Shown in pieces: positions 52,617 to 61,486 of a stretch of 64,000 bases of DNA. Where the stretch lies: positions 1-64,000 of the forward strand of contig CAOKSY010000007.1 of NCBI GenBank assembly GCA_948471525.1. The letters are read 5' to 3'. Position 1 is the stretch's first letter; each line of letters begins with the position of its first letter. Below the pieces are notes generated by a model. The model made no database searches, was not told the origin of the DNA, and was given only the letters and a program-made list of their open reading frames with translations. A program made the translations under genes and the position numbers. The stretch comes from an uncultured Clostridia bacterium (GTDB taxonomy: Bacteria; Bacillota; Clostridia; Christensenellales; UBA3700).

Positions 52617-53906
52617 ATGTTGAAGATAGCGGTGATAGGACTTGGCAGTCGCGGTAAAAATTACGGTACTCACTTGGCCAAGAGAGGCGACGTGGAAATA
52701 GTCGCGATATGCGACAAATATCAGTCTAAGATAGACAACGTCAAGACGCTTTGGAAAGTACCCGACAAAATGTGTTTTACAGATGAAAAAGATTTTTTCG
52801 CGCTGGGAAAGGTAGCCGACTGTATGCTTATCGCCACGCAGGACAGAGATCATTACGCTCACGCAATGAAGGCTTTGGAACTCGGCTACGATCTTTTGGT
52901 GGAAAAACCTCTTTCGCCCAATATCGAAGAATGTCTGGATATTGAGGAATATGCGAGAAAGCACGGCAGAAAGGTGCTTGTCTGTCACGTATTGAGATAT
53001 GCGAGTTATTACAGAAAGATAAAAGAGATGATAGACGCGGGCGTGCTCGGGGAGATCCAACTTATCAAGCATGACGAAAACGTGTCTTACTGGCATTTCT
53101 GCCACTCTTACGTGAGAGGCAACTGGAGGCGCGAAGACGAGACGTCGCCTATGCTGCTTGCCAAGTGCTGTCACGATATGGATCTCATGTATTGGTTTAC
53201 GGGAAGTAAGTGCAAGAGCCTGAACTCGTACGGCGGGCTGACATATTTCAATAAAGAGCACAAGCCCGAAAACGCCGCAGACAACTGCTTTGACTGTCCT
53301 CACCGCAACACTTGCAACTTCGAGGTCGAACATCAGTATCTCGGCAGAAAGAAGATAATAGGCAGAGGTAAAAAGAAATTTCTGTGGGGTACGTACGCTT
53401 TCTGTACGTCGTCAAAGAAAAAGGACGTGCTCAACGCGCTCAAGACAGACGACCGCGCCAAGTTGTGGGCAAGATGCGTATTCGCCTGCGACAACGACGT
53501 TGCCGATTGTCAGACCGTGAATATGGAGATGGAGAACGGCGTCAAGATAATGATGACCGCCAACGCTTTCAACGAGCAGGATCATAGACACACCGAGATA
53601 CGCGGAAGCAAGGGAATACTTATTGCCGACGATCGCGGCAGCGTCATAACGCTCAAACTTTTCGGCAAAAAGACAAAGAAGATAGTCGTCAATATAATAC
53701 CGGTGATCAAAGGACATTTCGGCGGAGACGAAGGAGTCGTCAAAGCTACGGTAGGTATGATGAAGGGCGATTCCGATCCGAATATGCAATACAGTTGGAT
53801 CGCCGATACGGTAGAAAGCCATAGGATAGTGACCGCCGCGGAGATATCCAGACGCGAGGGCGGCAGAACTGTCGAGATGAGCGAGATCCCCGACATAAGG
53901 GAATAA
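52617..53906 (+). CDS. Gfo/Idh/MocA oxidoreductase with cysteine cluster
   Basis: The 429-residue protein has the N-terminal Rossmann fold GLGSRGKNY (8-16) and EKPLSPN (96-102) of the Gfo/Idh/MocA family, NAD(P)-dependent sugar dehydrogenases. The C-terminal domain has KCCHDMDL (183-190), where the catalytic His186 and Asp187 are expected. It is odd in carrying a Cys set C-x2-C-x5-C (224-233) plus C287-x3-C291-x6-C298, suggesting a structural metal ion in an insert of about 80 residues. The sugar oxidised is unknown. Confidence 0.85.
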   Translation: MLKIAVIGLGSRGKNYGTHLAKRGDVEIVAICDKYQSKIDNVKTLWKVPDKMCFTDEKDFFALGKVADCMLIATQDRDHYAHAMKALELGYDLLVEKPLSPNIEECLDIEEYARKHGRKVLVCHVLRYASYYRKIKEMIDAGVLGEIQLIKHDENVSYWHFCHSYVRGNWRREDETSPMLLAKCCHDMDLMYWFTGSKCKSLNSYGGLTYFNKEHKPENAADNCFDCPHRNTCNFEVEHQYLGRKKIIGRGKKKFLWGTYAFCTSSKKKDVLNALKTDDRAKLWARCVFACDNDVADCQTVNMEMENGVKIMMTANAFNEQDHRHTEIRGSKGILIADDRGSVITLKLFGKKTKKIVVNIIPVIKGHFGGDEGVVKATVGMMKGDSDPNMQYSWIADTVESHRIVTAAEISRREGGRTVEMSEIPDIRE

Positions 53907-53910
53907 TATT

Positions 53911-55404
53911 ATGGATATATTTTCTTCGACGTTGAGGCTGTTGCCGAGCGACAACAAGTCTCATATACAGGTGAAATTCTCGGTGCCCGACGGACTAAAA
54001 TGTCTTACGGTATCCACCGTATATTCGCCAAAATACGAATACGACGAAGAAAAATGTATAAAAAAGATAGACGAGGGGCTTAGCCGCCAACAACTTGCAA
54101 GACCGCTCGGCTATCAGGAAAAGCGCAGATGCGTGCCGCTTGCCAATCATATCGCATGGTCGTTGGACGACAGCGAAAAGAGGTTGGGAACCGAGCATAG
54201 GCACAGACCCGATCAAACGCATATTATCAGCGAGATATATTCGTCCAACGGATTTATCAGGACGCAGATCAAAGGCGGAGAATGGACGTTGACAGTCAGC
54301 GTCAACAGTATCGTCACCGATCATATCGACGTAGAGATTTCGGTAAAGGGATACGGGGATTATCCGACGGCGCCCGAGCCTCGGGATTACGGAAGTCTTG
54401 CGATCTCCAACGATTCCGAGATAGGCAAGCTCACTTGGCAGAGAGTGGAGATGCACTGTCATACGGTGGCTTCAGACGGGGATATGCAACCCGAGGAATT
54501 GGTGCAGAATGCGATAAAACGCGGATATAAGGCAATCTGTCTTACCGATCATAATACGGTCAGCAACGTCGAAGAAGTAAAGCGTTGCGCCGAGAAATAC
54601 GGACTTATCGCAGCGGGCGGTATCGAATGGACTACTTTTTGGGGACACTTGACCGTCATAGGCGGCAAAAGCGACGTGATATGGACGGACATCGCGCCTG
54701 ATAATATAGATAAATGTATAGCGCGGGCGCGCGAACTCGGAGACGTAGTCACGCTTGCGCATCCCAAGCGGATAGGCTCGCCGCTGTGCGCGGGATGTCA
54801 CAATCTCTTGGATATAAAGAGATGGGAAAACTTATCCGGATACGAAGTGTGGTCGCATTACGACCCGAGCGTGTCGCCGGCGAATTTGCTTGCGAAAAGC
54901 GAGTGGATAAGCCTTCTCGACAGAGGATACAGATTGAGCGCGCTGTACGGCTACGACTGGCACGCTCCCGACGAGGGCGGACCGTGTTATGCGTATACAT
55001 ATCTCGGTATAGACGGCGTACTTTCGCAAGATTCTATAGTCGACGCGGTAAAGCGAGGAAGAACGTATGTCACTATGGGATATTGCGTCGAGGTAAGTCT
55101 CGAGAGAGACGGTCAAATATATACCGTTGGCGAGGATATCTGTTCGGGTATATACAAAGTCAGAATAATGTGCGATAAGACAGCCGACTATCCCTTTGAC
55201 AGCGTATTGGAAAGCATTGTCATTACGGGTAACGTATGCGAAGAGACGGTGTGTCGTTACGACGGTAAGGAGACGGTATTCGACGTAGAAGTCAATGCGG
55301 CGGACGACGGATATCTGAGAATAGAAGGAAGAGGAAAAGTACAGGGCAGGTTATCGGATATATTCATCACAAGTCCGATATACGTAAAGGAGGAGAAATT
55401 ATGA
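53911..55404 (+). CDS. CehA/McbA-type PHP metallohydrolase
   Basis: The 497-residue protein has a beta-rich N-terminal domain (1 to about 175) followed by a PHP domain with VEMHCHTVASDGD (179-191), LTDHNTV, GGIEWTT, LAHPKRIGS and YGYDWHAPDE, and a beta-rich C-terminal tail. The family includes carbamate and ester hydrolases such as CehA. No signal peptide, so it is probably cytoplasmic. The 5-nt gap to the Gfo gene and a 4-nt overlap with the next show a tight operon. Confidence 0.85.
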   Translation: MDIFSSTLRLLPSDNKSHIQVKFSVPDGLKCLTVSTVYSPKYEYDEEKCIKKIDEGLSRQQLARPLGYQEKRRCVPLANHIAWSLDDSEKRLGTEHRHRPDQTHIISEIYSSNGFIRTQIKGGEWTLTVSVNSIVTDHIDVEISVKGYGDYPTAPEPRDYGSLAISNDSEIGKLTWQRVEMHCHTVASDGDMQPEELVQNAIKRGYKAICLTDHNTVSNVEEVKRCAEKYGLIAAGGIEWTTFWGHLTVIGGKSDVIWTDIAPDNIDKCIARARELGDVVTLAHPKRIGSPLCAGCHNLLDIKRWENLSGYEVWSHYDPSVSPANLLAKSEWISLLDRGYRLSALYGYDWHAPDEGGPCYAYTYLGIDGVLSQDSIVDAVKRGRTYVTMGYCVEVSLERDGQIYTVGEDICSGIYKVRIMCDKTADYPFDSVLESIVITGNVCEETVCRYDGKETVFDVEVNAADDGYLRIEGRGKVQGRLSDIFITSPIYVKEEKL

Positions 55405-56024
55405 TAACTGCGCACGGCGGAGCAATGGGCACGGGAAGAAATACGCAGGCATATTTCGACAATATCGACAAATATAACGCCGACGCGATAGAAGTGGATA
55501 TATGGAAGAGAGGCGACACGCTCTATCTTTCGCACTTGCCGTCGCTGTTCGGATATAAGAAAAAATTGACCTTGAGATACGCTTTCGAGGTGGTAAAAGA
55601 AAAGCGTATAAAGATAAACTGCGATCTCAAAATGAACGGCATTATACGGGACGTGATCGCGCTTGCAAAAGAAGTGGGAGTAGAGGATCTGTTGATATAT
55701 ACCGGCTGCGCAAAACTCTCCGACGGTAAATTTATAGACTGCGGGGAAGCGTGGTTCAATTCTATGGGGATAAAGTATACGGCGAAAAACGTGCCGAAAC
55801 TTAAAGCGTTGATTGACAGTTATCGCAATCCGCATTTTGCAGGGCTCAATCTCAACTATGCGAAGATAAACGATAAGTTTTTGGAAGAATGCAAAAAGCA
55901 CGGACTGAGACTTAGCGTATTCACCGTCGACAACGAGGAAATAATGAAGAAGTACGCCAAGAAGATCGACGGCAATATCACTACCAACAAGCCTTTGAAG
56001 GTAAGAGAAATTTTGGAGAGCTGA
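55401..56024 (+). CDS. Glycerophosphodiester phosphodiesterase-like protein
   Basis: The 207-residue protein has the GDPD TIM barrel: TAHGG (3-7, in place of HRG), AIEVDI with acidic residues Glu31 and Asp33, and His45 in LSHLP. The HRG arginine is replaced by Gly and the enzyme is smaller than typical (about 240), so it may act on another diester or on a glycoside. It overlaps the CehA-like gene by 4 nt. Confidence 0.75.
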   Translation: MITAHGGAMGTGRNTQAYFDNIDKYNADAIEVDIWKRGDTLYLSHLPSLFGYKKKLTLRYAFEVVKEKRIKINCDLKMNGIIRDVIALAKEVGVEDLLIYTGCAKLSDGKFIDCGEAWFNSMGIKYTAKNVPKLKALIDSYRNPHFAGLNLNYAKINDKFLEECKKHGLRLSVFTVDNEEIMKKYAKKIDGNITTNKPLKVREILES

Positions 56025-56058
56025 AGTTTATGCCGCGAAATGCGCGGTCTGGAGAATT

Positions 56059-57201
56059 ATGATAAAACTTGCTGTAGTCGGTATAGGAAGAATGGGCGGC
56101 AGACATGCGCGCAACTTGATAAAAGGCGTTGTAAAAAACGCCCGTCTCGTCGCTGTCTGCGATACCGACGGGGACAGGCTGTCGGAGTTCTGCGACAGAT
56201 ATAAAGTCGCAGGTTTCGCCGATCATATCAAGATGATAGAAGAGGTCAGACCCGACGGCGTTATAATAGCCACTCCGCATTATTCGCACGTGTCTATCGC
56301 ATTGGACTGCGTGGAGCGGGACGTAAATATATTGGTGGAAAAGCCCATAAGCGTGACGGTAAAAGAGGCGTGTAGGCTGACAGACGCGCTCGCTGAAAAA
56401 CCTCGATTGATCGCCGCAATTATGTTTAATCAACGCACCAACCGTCTTTATCGCAAAGCAAAGCAGCTGATAGAGGGCGGCGCTTTGGGAGATATACAGA
56501 GAGTCAATTTCACAGTCACCGACTGGTACCGCACGCAATTCTATTACGATATGGGCGGCTGGAGAGCGAGTTGGTCGGGCGAAGGCGGCGGCACGCTGAT
56601 AAATCAATGCGTACATCAACTGGATATATTGCAGTGGCTTATAGGTATGCCCGAAAATATTACTGCATTTTGCCGAACGGTCGACAGAGATATAACGACG
56701 GAAAACGACGTCACCGCAGTGATGAGATATAAAAATTTCGATTGCGTATTTACCGCTTCCACTCACGAACTTCCGGGCACCAGACTGCTCGAAATAGCGG
56801 GAGACAGAGGTAAGTTATCTATAGGCAAATACAGTATGCGTTACGTTCGCAACAAGATGAGCGAACGCGAAGTCAATGCGAGAGCAACGCGCGATTACGG
56901 CAATTCGCAAGACAAGAAGACGGTCTCGCGCACTTATAGATACGGTCTGTCTAGACTGATATTCGACGGGATTTACGGACAGCAGGCGAGGATATTGAAG
57001 AATTTTGCCAGCGCGATAGAGAACAGCGACAGGGATATGTTAATAGCGCGCGCCGAAGAGGGGCTCAACGGACTTTCGTTGATCAACGCAATGAATAGGT
57101 CGGCGTGGCTTGGCGAGTCGGTGACGATGCCTGCGGACTGCGATAGGTACGCGGATATGCTGGCAGAGAAAATAAAAGAAGAAAAAAATATAAAAGGATA
57201 A
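56059..57201 (+). CDS. Gfo/Idh/MocA family oxidoreductase
   Basis: The 380-residue protein has the Rossmann motif GIGRMGGRHARNL (8-20), EKPISVT (94-100), and the C-terminal sheet with GGWRASWSGEGGGTLINQCVHQLD, carrying the catalytic His. It resembles the third enzyme of this cluster (58172-59353) closely in this block, so the pair probably arose by duplication. Oxidation or reduction of a sugar or sugar acid with NAD(P) is expected. A GGAG site precedes the ATG. Confidence 0.88.
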   Translation: MIKLAVVGIGRMGGRHARNLIKGVVKNARLVAVCDTDGDRLSEFCDRYKVAGFADHIKMIEEVRPDGVIIATPHYSHVSIALDCVERDVNILVEKPISVTVKEACRLTDALAEKPRLIAAIMFNQRTNRLYRKAKQLIEGGALGDIQRVNFTVTDWYRTQFYYDMGGWRASWSGEGGGTLINQCVHQLDILQWLIGMPENITAFCRTVDRDITTENDVTAVMRYKNFDCVFTASTHELPGTRLLEIAGDRGKLSIGKYSMRYVRNKMSEREVNARATRDYGNSQDKKTVSRTYRYGLSRLIFDGIYGQQARILKNFASAIENSDRDMLIARAEEGLNGLSLINAMNRSAWLGESVTMPADCDRYADMLAEKIKEEKNIKG

Positions 57202-57221
57202 ATTATTTAGCGGAGGGAATT

Positions 57222-58166
57222 ATGTCAAATATAAAGATTTCTGGATTTTACGATGAAGTTAGCGGCGATCTCAAGACGCAGCTCGAGACGATAAAATCTT
57301 ACGGAGAGAGTTATCTCTGTCCGAGAAAGATCAACGGCAAGAACATAGCCGATTATACTGCGGAAGAGTTTGAGAGGGACGTCAAGCCTATGCTCGACGA
57401 GTACGGCGTAAAATTTTCGTCGATAGGTTCGCCTATAGGCAAGATAGGTCTTTACGATGAAGAAAAGTACGCCGCGCAATGTAAGAAATTGGCGGAACTC
57501 GTAAAAATATGTCGAATTATGGATTGCAAGTATATTCGTATGTTTTCATTCAGAGGACTCAGCGGCGATTATGAGAAAGATCTGCCCGAGGTCGTCAAGA
57601 AGATAAAAGGATTTTTGGATATCGTAAGAGATAGCGGAGTAGCGCTTTTGCACGAGAACGAAAAGAGGATATGGGCGGATACTCCCGAGAGAGTAATCAG
57701 ACTTTATCAAGAGATAAACGACCCGCTATTCCAACTGTGTTTCGACGCTTCAAATTACGTACAGTGCGGAGTGGACGTGCCGTCCGCGTATCAAAAACTC
57801 AAGGACGTCACAGTGTATTATCATATCAAAGATTGCTCCAAGGAGAAAGTGGAAGTGCCGGTCGGTCTCGGCATAGGCGATTATCAGAATATGATAGACG
57901 ATTTGGTCAAGAGAGGTTACGACGGATTTATGACGCTCGAGCCGCATACCGGCAAGTATGCCGATCACAAAAAGAGCTTCCACTATTTCGGATGGTTGCT
58001 TTTCGGCATAGGTTTTGAGCATATCAACAAGTGGAGAAAGATTTTCCACGATATAGACAAGGCAAAAGGTCTTAAGCATACGGAAAAAGTGTCGAGACGT
58101 CAGATGATGGATTGGCAGTATTACGGACTTAAAGAAATGATAGAAAAGGCGGAAAAGGAGGCTTAA
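57222..58166 (+). CDS. Sugar phosphate isomerase/epimerase (TIM barrel)
   Basis: The 314-residue protein has the xylose isomerase-like TIM-barrel fold (AP endonuclease 2 family): ISGFYDEVSGDL at the start, MFSFRGLSG, LLHENEKR with a metal-binding Glu, FDASNYVQCG, YYHIKDC and MTLEPHTGKY. Such proteins often pair with Gfo/Idh/MocA enzymes to isomerise keto-sugars or inosose. It sits between two of them with GGAGGG upstream. The exact reaction is unknown. Confidence 0.85.
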   Translation: MSNIKISGFYDEVSGDLKTQLETIKSYGESYLCPRKINGKNIADYTAEEFERDVKPMLDEYGVKFSSIGSPIGKIGLYDEEKYAAQCKKLAELVKICRIMDCKYIRMFSFRGLSGDYEKDLPEVVKKIKGFLDIVRDSGVALLHENEKRIWADTPERVIRLYQEINDPLFQLCFDASNYVQCGVDVPSAYQKLKDVTVYYHIKDCSKEKVEVPVGLGIGDYQNMIDDLVKRGYDGFMTLEPHTGKYADHKKSFHYFGWLLFGIGFEHINKWRKIFHDIDKAKGLKHTEKVSRRQMMDWQYYGLKEMIEKAEKEA

Positions 58167-58171
58167 CGGCA

Positions 58172-59353
58172 ATGGCAAAAGTCAGATACGGAATTGTAGG
58201 AATAGGAAAACAGGGAAGCAGATACGCGGGACAGCTCTTTGCGGGCATGGACAAGAACGGAGTTTTGACGGCGGTCTGCGATATAGCGGAAGACAGACGC
58301 GAGTGGGCGAAAAATAAGTTCGGAGACAAGGTCAAAGTATTTGAAAATTACGAGGATATGTTTGCGAGCGGACTTATTGACGCGGTGTTGATAGATACTC
58401 CGCACTACGCGCATCCCGTGATAGCGAGAAAGGCGCTCGAGGCAAAGATCCATACTCTCAGCGATAAGCCTGCTGGCGTATATACCAAGGCAGTGAGAGA
58501 AGTGGCGGAGTACGCGAAGAGCGAGAGACCCGAAGTCAAGTTCGGACTTTTATACAATCAGAGGACAAGCAAGATATATAAGGCGGCAAAGGCTTTGATC
58601 GATTCGGGAGAACTGGGCAATCTCAAGAGGATAGTCTGGATTATCACCAACTGGTACAGACCGCAAGCTTATTATTCTCAAGGCGGTTGGAGAGGCACTT
58701 GGGCTGGCGAAGGCGGCGGAGTGCTGATCAATCAGGATCCTCACCAGCTCGATCTTTTTACTTGGCTCGCAGGCAGTAAGATAACCGGCGTCAACGCGAT
58801 AGCGAGGACGGTGGGCAGACAGATCAACGTAGAGAACGACGTCACCGCTACCTGTACTTTCGAGAACGGCGCGACGGGAGTATTCATCACTTCTACGCAC
58901 GAGGCTCCCGGCACCAACAGACTGGAGATCTCGGGAGACGGCGGCAAGATAGTAATTTCGGGCGGAGCCGACTTCACGATGAAATTGGAATTTACAAAAC
59001 TCAATACGCTCGAACCGGAGTTTTCCAAGACCAATACAGTCTTTATGGGCAAACCCGGCACGAAGAAAAAAGTCGTCAAGTTTATGCCTCACGAAATAAT
59101 AAAGGGACTTTTGGTCGACAAGGGACAGCATATCAACGTCATACGCAACTTCTCTCAGGTAGTATCGGGCAAAGAGAAAAATCTTATCGGCAACTATGAG
59201 GAAGGTCTCAACGGACTTTCGTTCTCAAACGCTATCCATCTTTCCGCATGGCTGGGCAGGACAGTCAGTCCGCAGGAAGAAGGATTTGAAGATCTGTATT
59301 ACGAAGAGCTTCAGAAAAGGATTGCCGAAGAAAAGACAAACGGCGTAAAATAA
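58172..59353 (+). CDS. Gfo/Idh/MocA oxidoreductase, EKP replaced by DKP
   Basis: The 393-residue protein has GIVGIGKQGSRY (7-18) and the C-terminal GGWRGTWAGEGGGVLINQDPHQLD with the catalytic His. The usual EKP motif is SDKPAGVYTK (98-100 is DKP), which is unusual since the lysine of EKP is the catalytic residue and the glutamate is usually conserved. It shares the GGWR...GEGGG block with the oxidoreductase two genes upstream. Five bases separate it from the isomerase gene. Confidence 0.88.
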   Translation: MAKVRYGIVGIGKQGSRYAGQLFAGMDKNGVLTAVCDIAEDRREWAKNKFGDKVKVFENYEDMFASGLIDAVLIDTPHYAHPVIARKALEAKIHTLSDKPAGVYTKAVREVAEYAKSERPEVKFGLLYNQRTSKIYKAAKALIDSGELGNLKRIVWIITNWYRPQAYYSQGGWRGTWAGEGGGVLINQDPHQLDLFTWLAGSKITGVNAIARTVGRQINVENDVTATCTFENGATGVFITSTHEAPGTNRLEISGDGGKIVISGGADFTMKLEFTKLNTLEPEFSKTNTVFMGKPGTKKKVVKFMPHEIIKGLLVDKGQHINVIRNFSQVVSGKEKNLIGNYEEGLNGLSFSNAIHLSAWLGRTVSPQEEGFEDLYYEELQKRIAEEKTNGVK

Positions 59354-59372
59354 ATCTCAGGGGTAAAGAATT

Positions 59373-61304
59373 ATGGCGGTAACTTACGGAAAAAACGGCG
59401 AGATAATCGCAAGTGAAAAGTTTCATAAAAAAGTATGTTTCGATGTGGCAAATAATCTTATCAGCGCGCAGTTCGACGGTCGCGGAGGCATATCCAAGTA
59501 TGCGGTAATGAATAAATTTTCAGTATTCACCGCATTCTATCCGCTGTTTAGCATAGACGGCAGACCGCTCGAATATATGTGCGACAAGACAGTGGAAATG
59601 CTTGGCAAAAAGCAGGTGACGAAGTTTGAGGAAAAGAACGCGCAGATAACGGTTACGCAGTTCCTCGATACAGTCCACAACTGTATTTACGTAGAAAATA
59701 AAGTGACTGCAAAAGAGGATTTGTTATTCGACAACGTCACCAATTTCGGAATCAATTTCGAATCTTACGTACAGCAGCTTCTCGCCAACAGACTTTCGGC
59801 AGGCAACATTTCCAGAATAATAGGCGGATTGCTCAAGAAGAAAAAGAGAGAAGTCAAAGAACTCGAAGGCACTACTTACATACGCGGCGAGGTAATGGGC
59901 GATTTTTATATCGACATTGCTTTCAACTGCAAAGCCGCAGGATTGGAGCACGAGAGAGGTTTGCACAATCAGTTCCAATACGGCGGCGAAGTCAAGAAAG
60001 GCGAGACGAAAGCGTTTAGATACGTCATCAGCGCGGGTACTCGCGACGACTTCACCTTCTGCGACGTCAAGGTCGCTTTGAGGAATTTCGACAACGCTTT
60101 GCTCAACTGCGATCAGTACGCGGATTCGCTCAGATGTCCCGTCGCGATCGAAGGAGATTTCCTCAATGCGTATTACAAGTCGCTTCTCAATGCTTCGCTT
60201 TCCAATTATAAGGAATTGGGTAAGTTTAAAGGATTTTTGGCGGGCATAGTCTATCAATTCCCTGCGAGAACGTATTACAGAGACGCATACTGGACGGTGC
60301 TGAGCGTGCTTCCCGTACGTCCCGACCTCGTCCGCAACGAGATCGTCACTCTTGCCAACGGCATTAACAAAAAGGGAGAATGTCCGTCGGCGGTCAAGTT
60401 TAATTTCAAAAACTATTGGGGAGACCATTACGATTCTCCGTCTTTCTTCGTGCTTATGCTCTACGACTACCTCGTGCATACCAAGGACTTCGGTATACTG
60501 GAAGAAAAAGTCAAGGCGGGCAAAGTTATCAACAGCGCAAATCTCGTACTTCAAAGACTTATGAAAGAGACCGATTCCACGGGACTCTTGGTCAAGGGCG
60601 GAGAGTACAACAGACGCGACTGGTGCGACAACGTCTTCAGATCGACTTACGTTACTTACGACGAAGCGCTTTATGCGAGAGCGCTTTACGCTATGAGCGA
60701 AATATACAGGATATGTTACGGCGACGAGGTCAAGTCCAAAGCATATGCCGATAAGTACGCTCAGGTCGTAAAATCCATCAACGATTTGCTTTGGGACGAG
60801 GAAAAGGGTTGGTTTGTCAACTATAAGGGCGACGGCTTTACCGAAGACAATCTGTCCATAGATACGGTCGTTATCGCGCTGTACGGACTGTCCGACGAAT
60901 CGAGGATCAAGAGAATGCTCGAGAATATGCAAGCGCTTCTCGAGAGCAAAAACAATACCGAACAACAAGCCGGAGACTTCGGCACGCTGTCCGTTTATCC
61001 TTTCTATAAGAATACGAAGGACATCGTTCAGAAGTCTTCATTGCCTTATTATTATCACAACGGCGGAGACTGGCCGTATCTGTCTTGCGTATACGCTTAT
61101 GCAAAACTTATGTACGGCATGGACTATAAATATCCGCTGACGAGATGGTTTGAGTACAATATCGAAAAGGGCAACTACACTCCCATAGAGTTCTTCAGTC
61201 CCATTCATCCCGACGGATCCATGCTTCAGGCTTGGAGCAGTACCGGCGCGTTTGTGCTCAGTTATCCCGCCGGCGATTTCTTTACCAAGCGTTTGGAAAA
61301 ATAA
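59373..61304 (+). CDS. (alpha/alpha)6-barrel glycoside hydrolase
   Basis: The 643-residue protein has a beta-rich N-terminal domain (to about 255) and a six-hairpin glycosidase domain. Blocks YRDAYWTVLSVLPVRPD (302-318) and GEYNRRDWCDN (410-420) resemble active-site segments of glycogen-debranching/GH63-like enzymes, and YYYHNGGDWPY near the end is a typical substrate-binding loop. Acidic residues Asp304, Glu411 and Asp416/419 are candidates for catalysis. No signal peptide, so an intracellular oligosaccharide or glycoside is likely. The family number cannot be fixed by eye. Confidence 0.8.
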   Translation: MAVTYGKNGEIIASEKFHKKVCFDVANNLISAQFDGRGGISKYAVMNKFSVFTAFYPLFSIDGRPLEYMCDKTVEMLGKKQVTKFEEKNAQITVTQFLDTVHNCIYVENKVTAKEDLLFDNVTNFGINFESYVQQLLANRLSAGNISRIIGGLLKKKKREVKELEGTTYIRGEVMGDFYIDIAFNCKAAGLEHERGLHNQFQYGGEVKKGETKAFRYVISAGTRDDFTFCDVKVALRNFDNALLNCDQYADSLRCPVAIEGDFLNAYYKSLLNASLSNYKELGKFKGFLAGIVYQFPARTYYRDAYWTVLSVLPVRPDLVRNEIVTLANGINKKGECPSAVKFNFKNYWGDHYDSPSFFVLMLYDYLVHTKDFGILEEKVKAGKVINSANLVLQRLMKETDSTGLLVKGGEYNRRDWCDNVFRSTYVTYDEALYARALYAMSEIYRICYGDEVKSKAYADKYAQVVKSINDLLWDEEKGWFVNYKGDGFTEDNLSIDTVVIALYGLSDESRIKRMLENMQALLESKNNTEQQAGDFGTLSVYPFYKNTKDIVQKSSLPYYYHNGGDWPYLSCVYAYAKLMYGMDYKYPLTRWFEYNIEKGNYTPIEFFSPIHPDGSMLQAWSSTGAFVLSYPAGDFFTKRLEK

Positions 61305-61486
61305 GGTATTTAGATATGTACAAATTGTGCATATCTTGTATCGAAATGTGCATTGTATTGTCGCACGGATTTTGTTATAATTTATAATATAGCGACGAAA
61401 CTTTGCGGATCATAACCGTATTGCGGTCAAAACGGGCGTACGCCCGACGTTATTTAAATTTGCTTTATGCAAGGGGAGGTTTTTGA
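61305..61486 (+). promoter_or_regulatory. Promoter region of the GPH transporter gene
   Basis: TTGTAT (61353-61358), a 17-bp spacer and TATAAT (61376-61381) lie about 105 nt before the start. Two TGTGCAT copies (61326 and 61347 area) sit just upstream of the -35 box, a possible operator. No terminator is evident after the glycosidase gene. Confidence 0.6.

Noticed and set aside
59724..60968. A 414-codon reverse frame inside the glycosidase gene
   Set aside because: It mirrors codon bias of the forward gene, has no ribosome binding site and no recognisable domain. Similar antisense frames at 7253-8086, 48169-49320 and 62384-63196 were dropped for the same reason.
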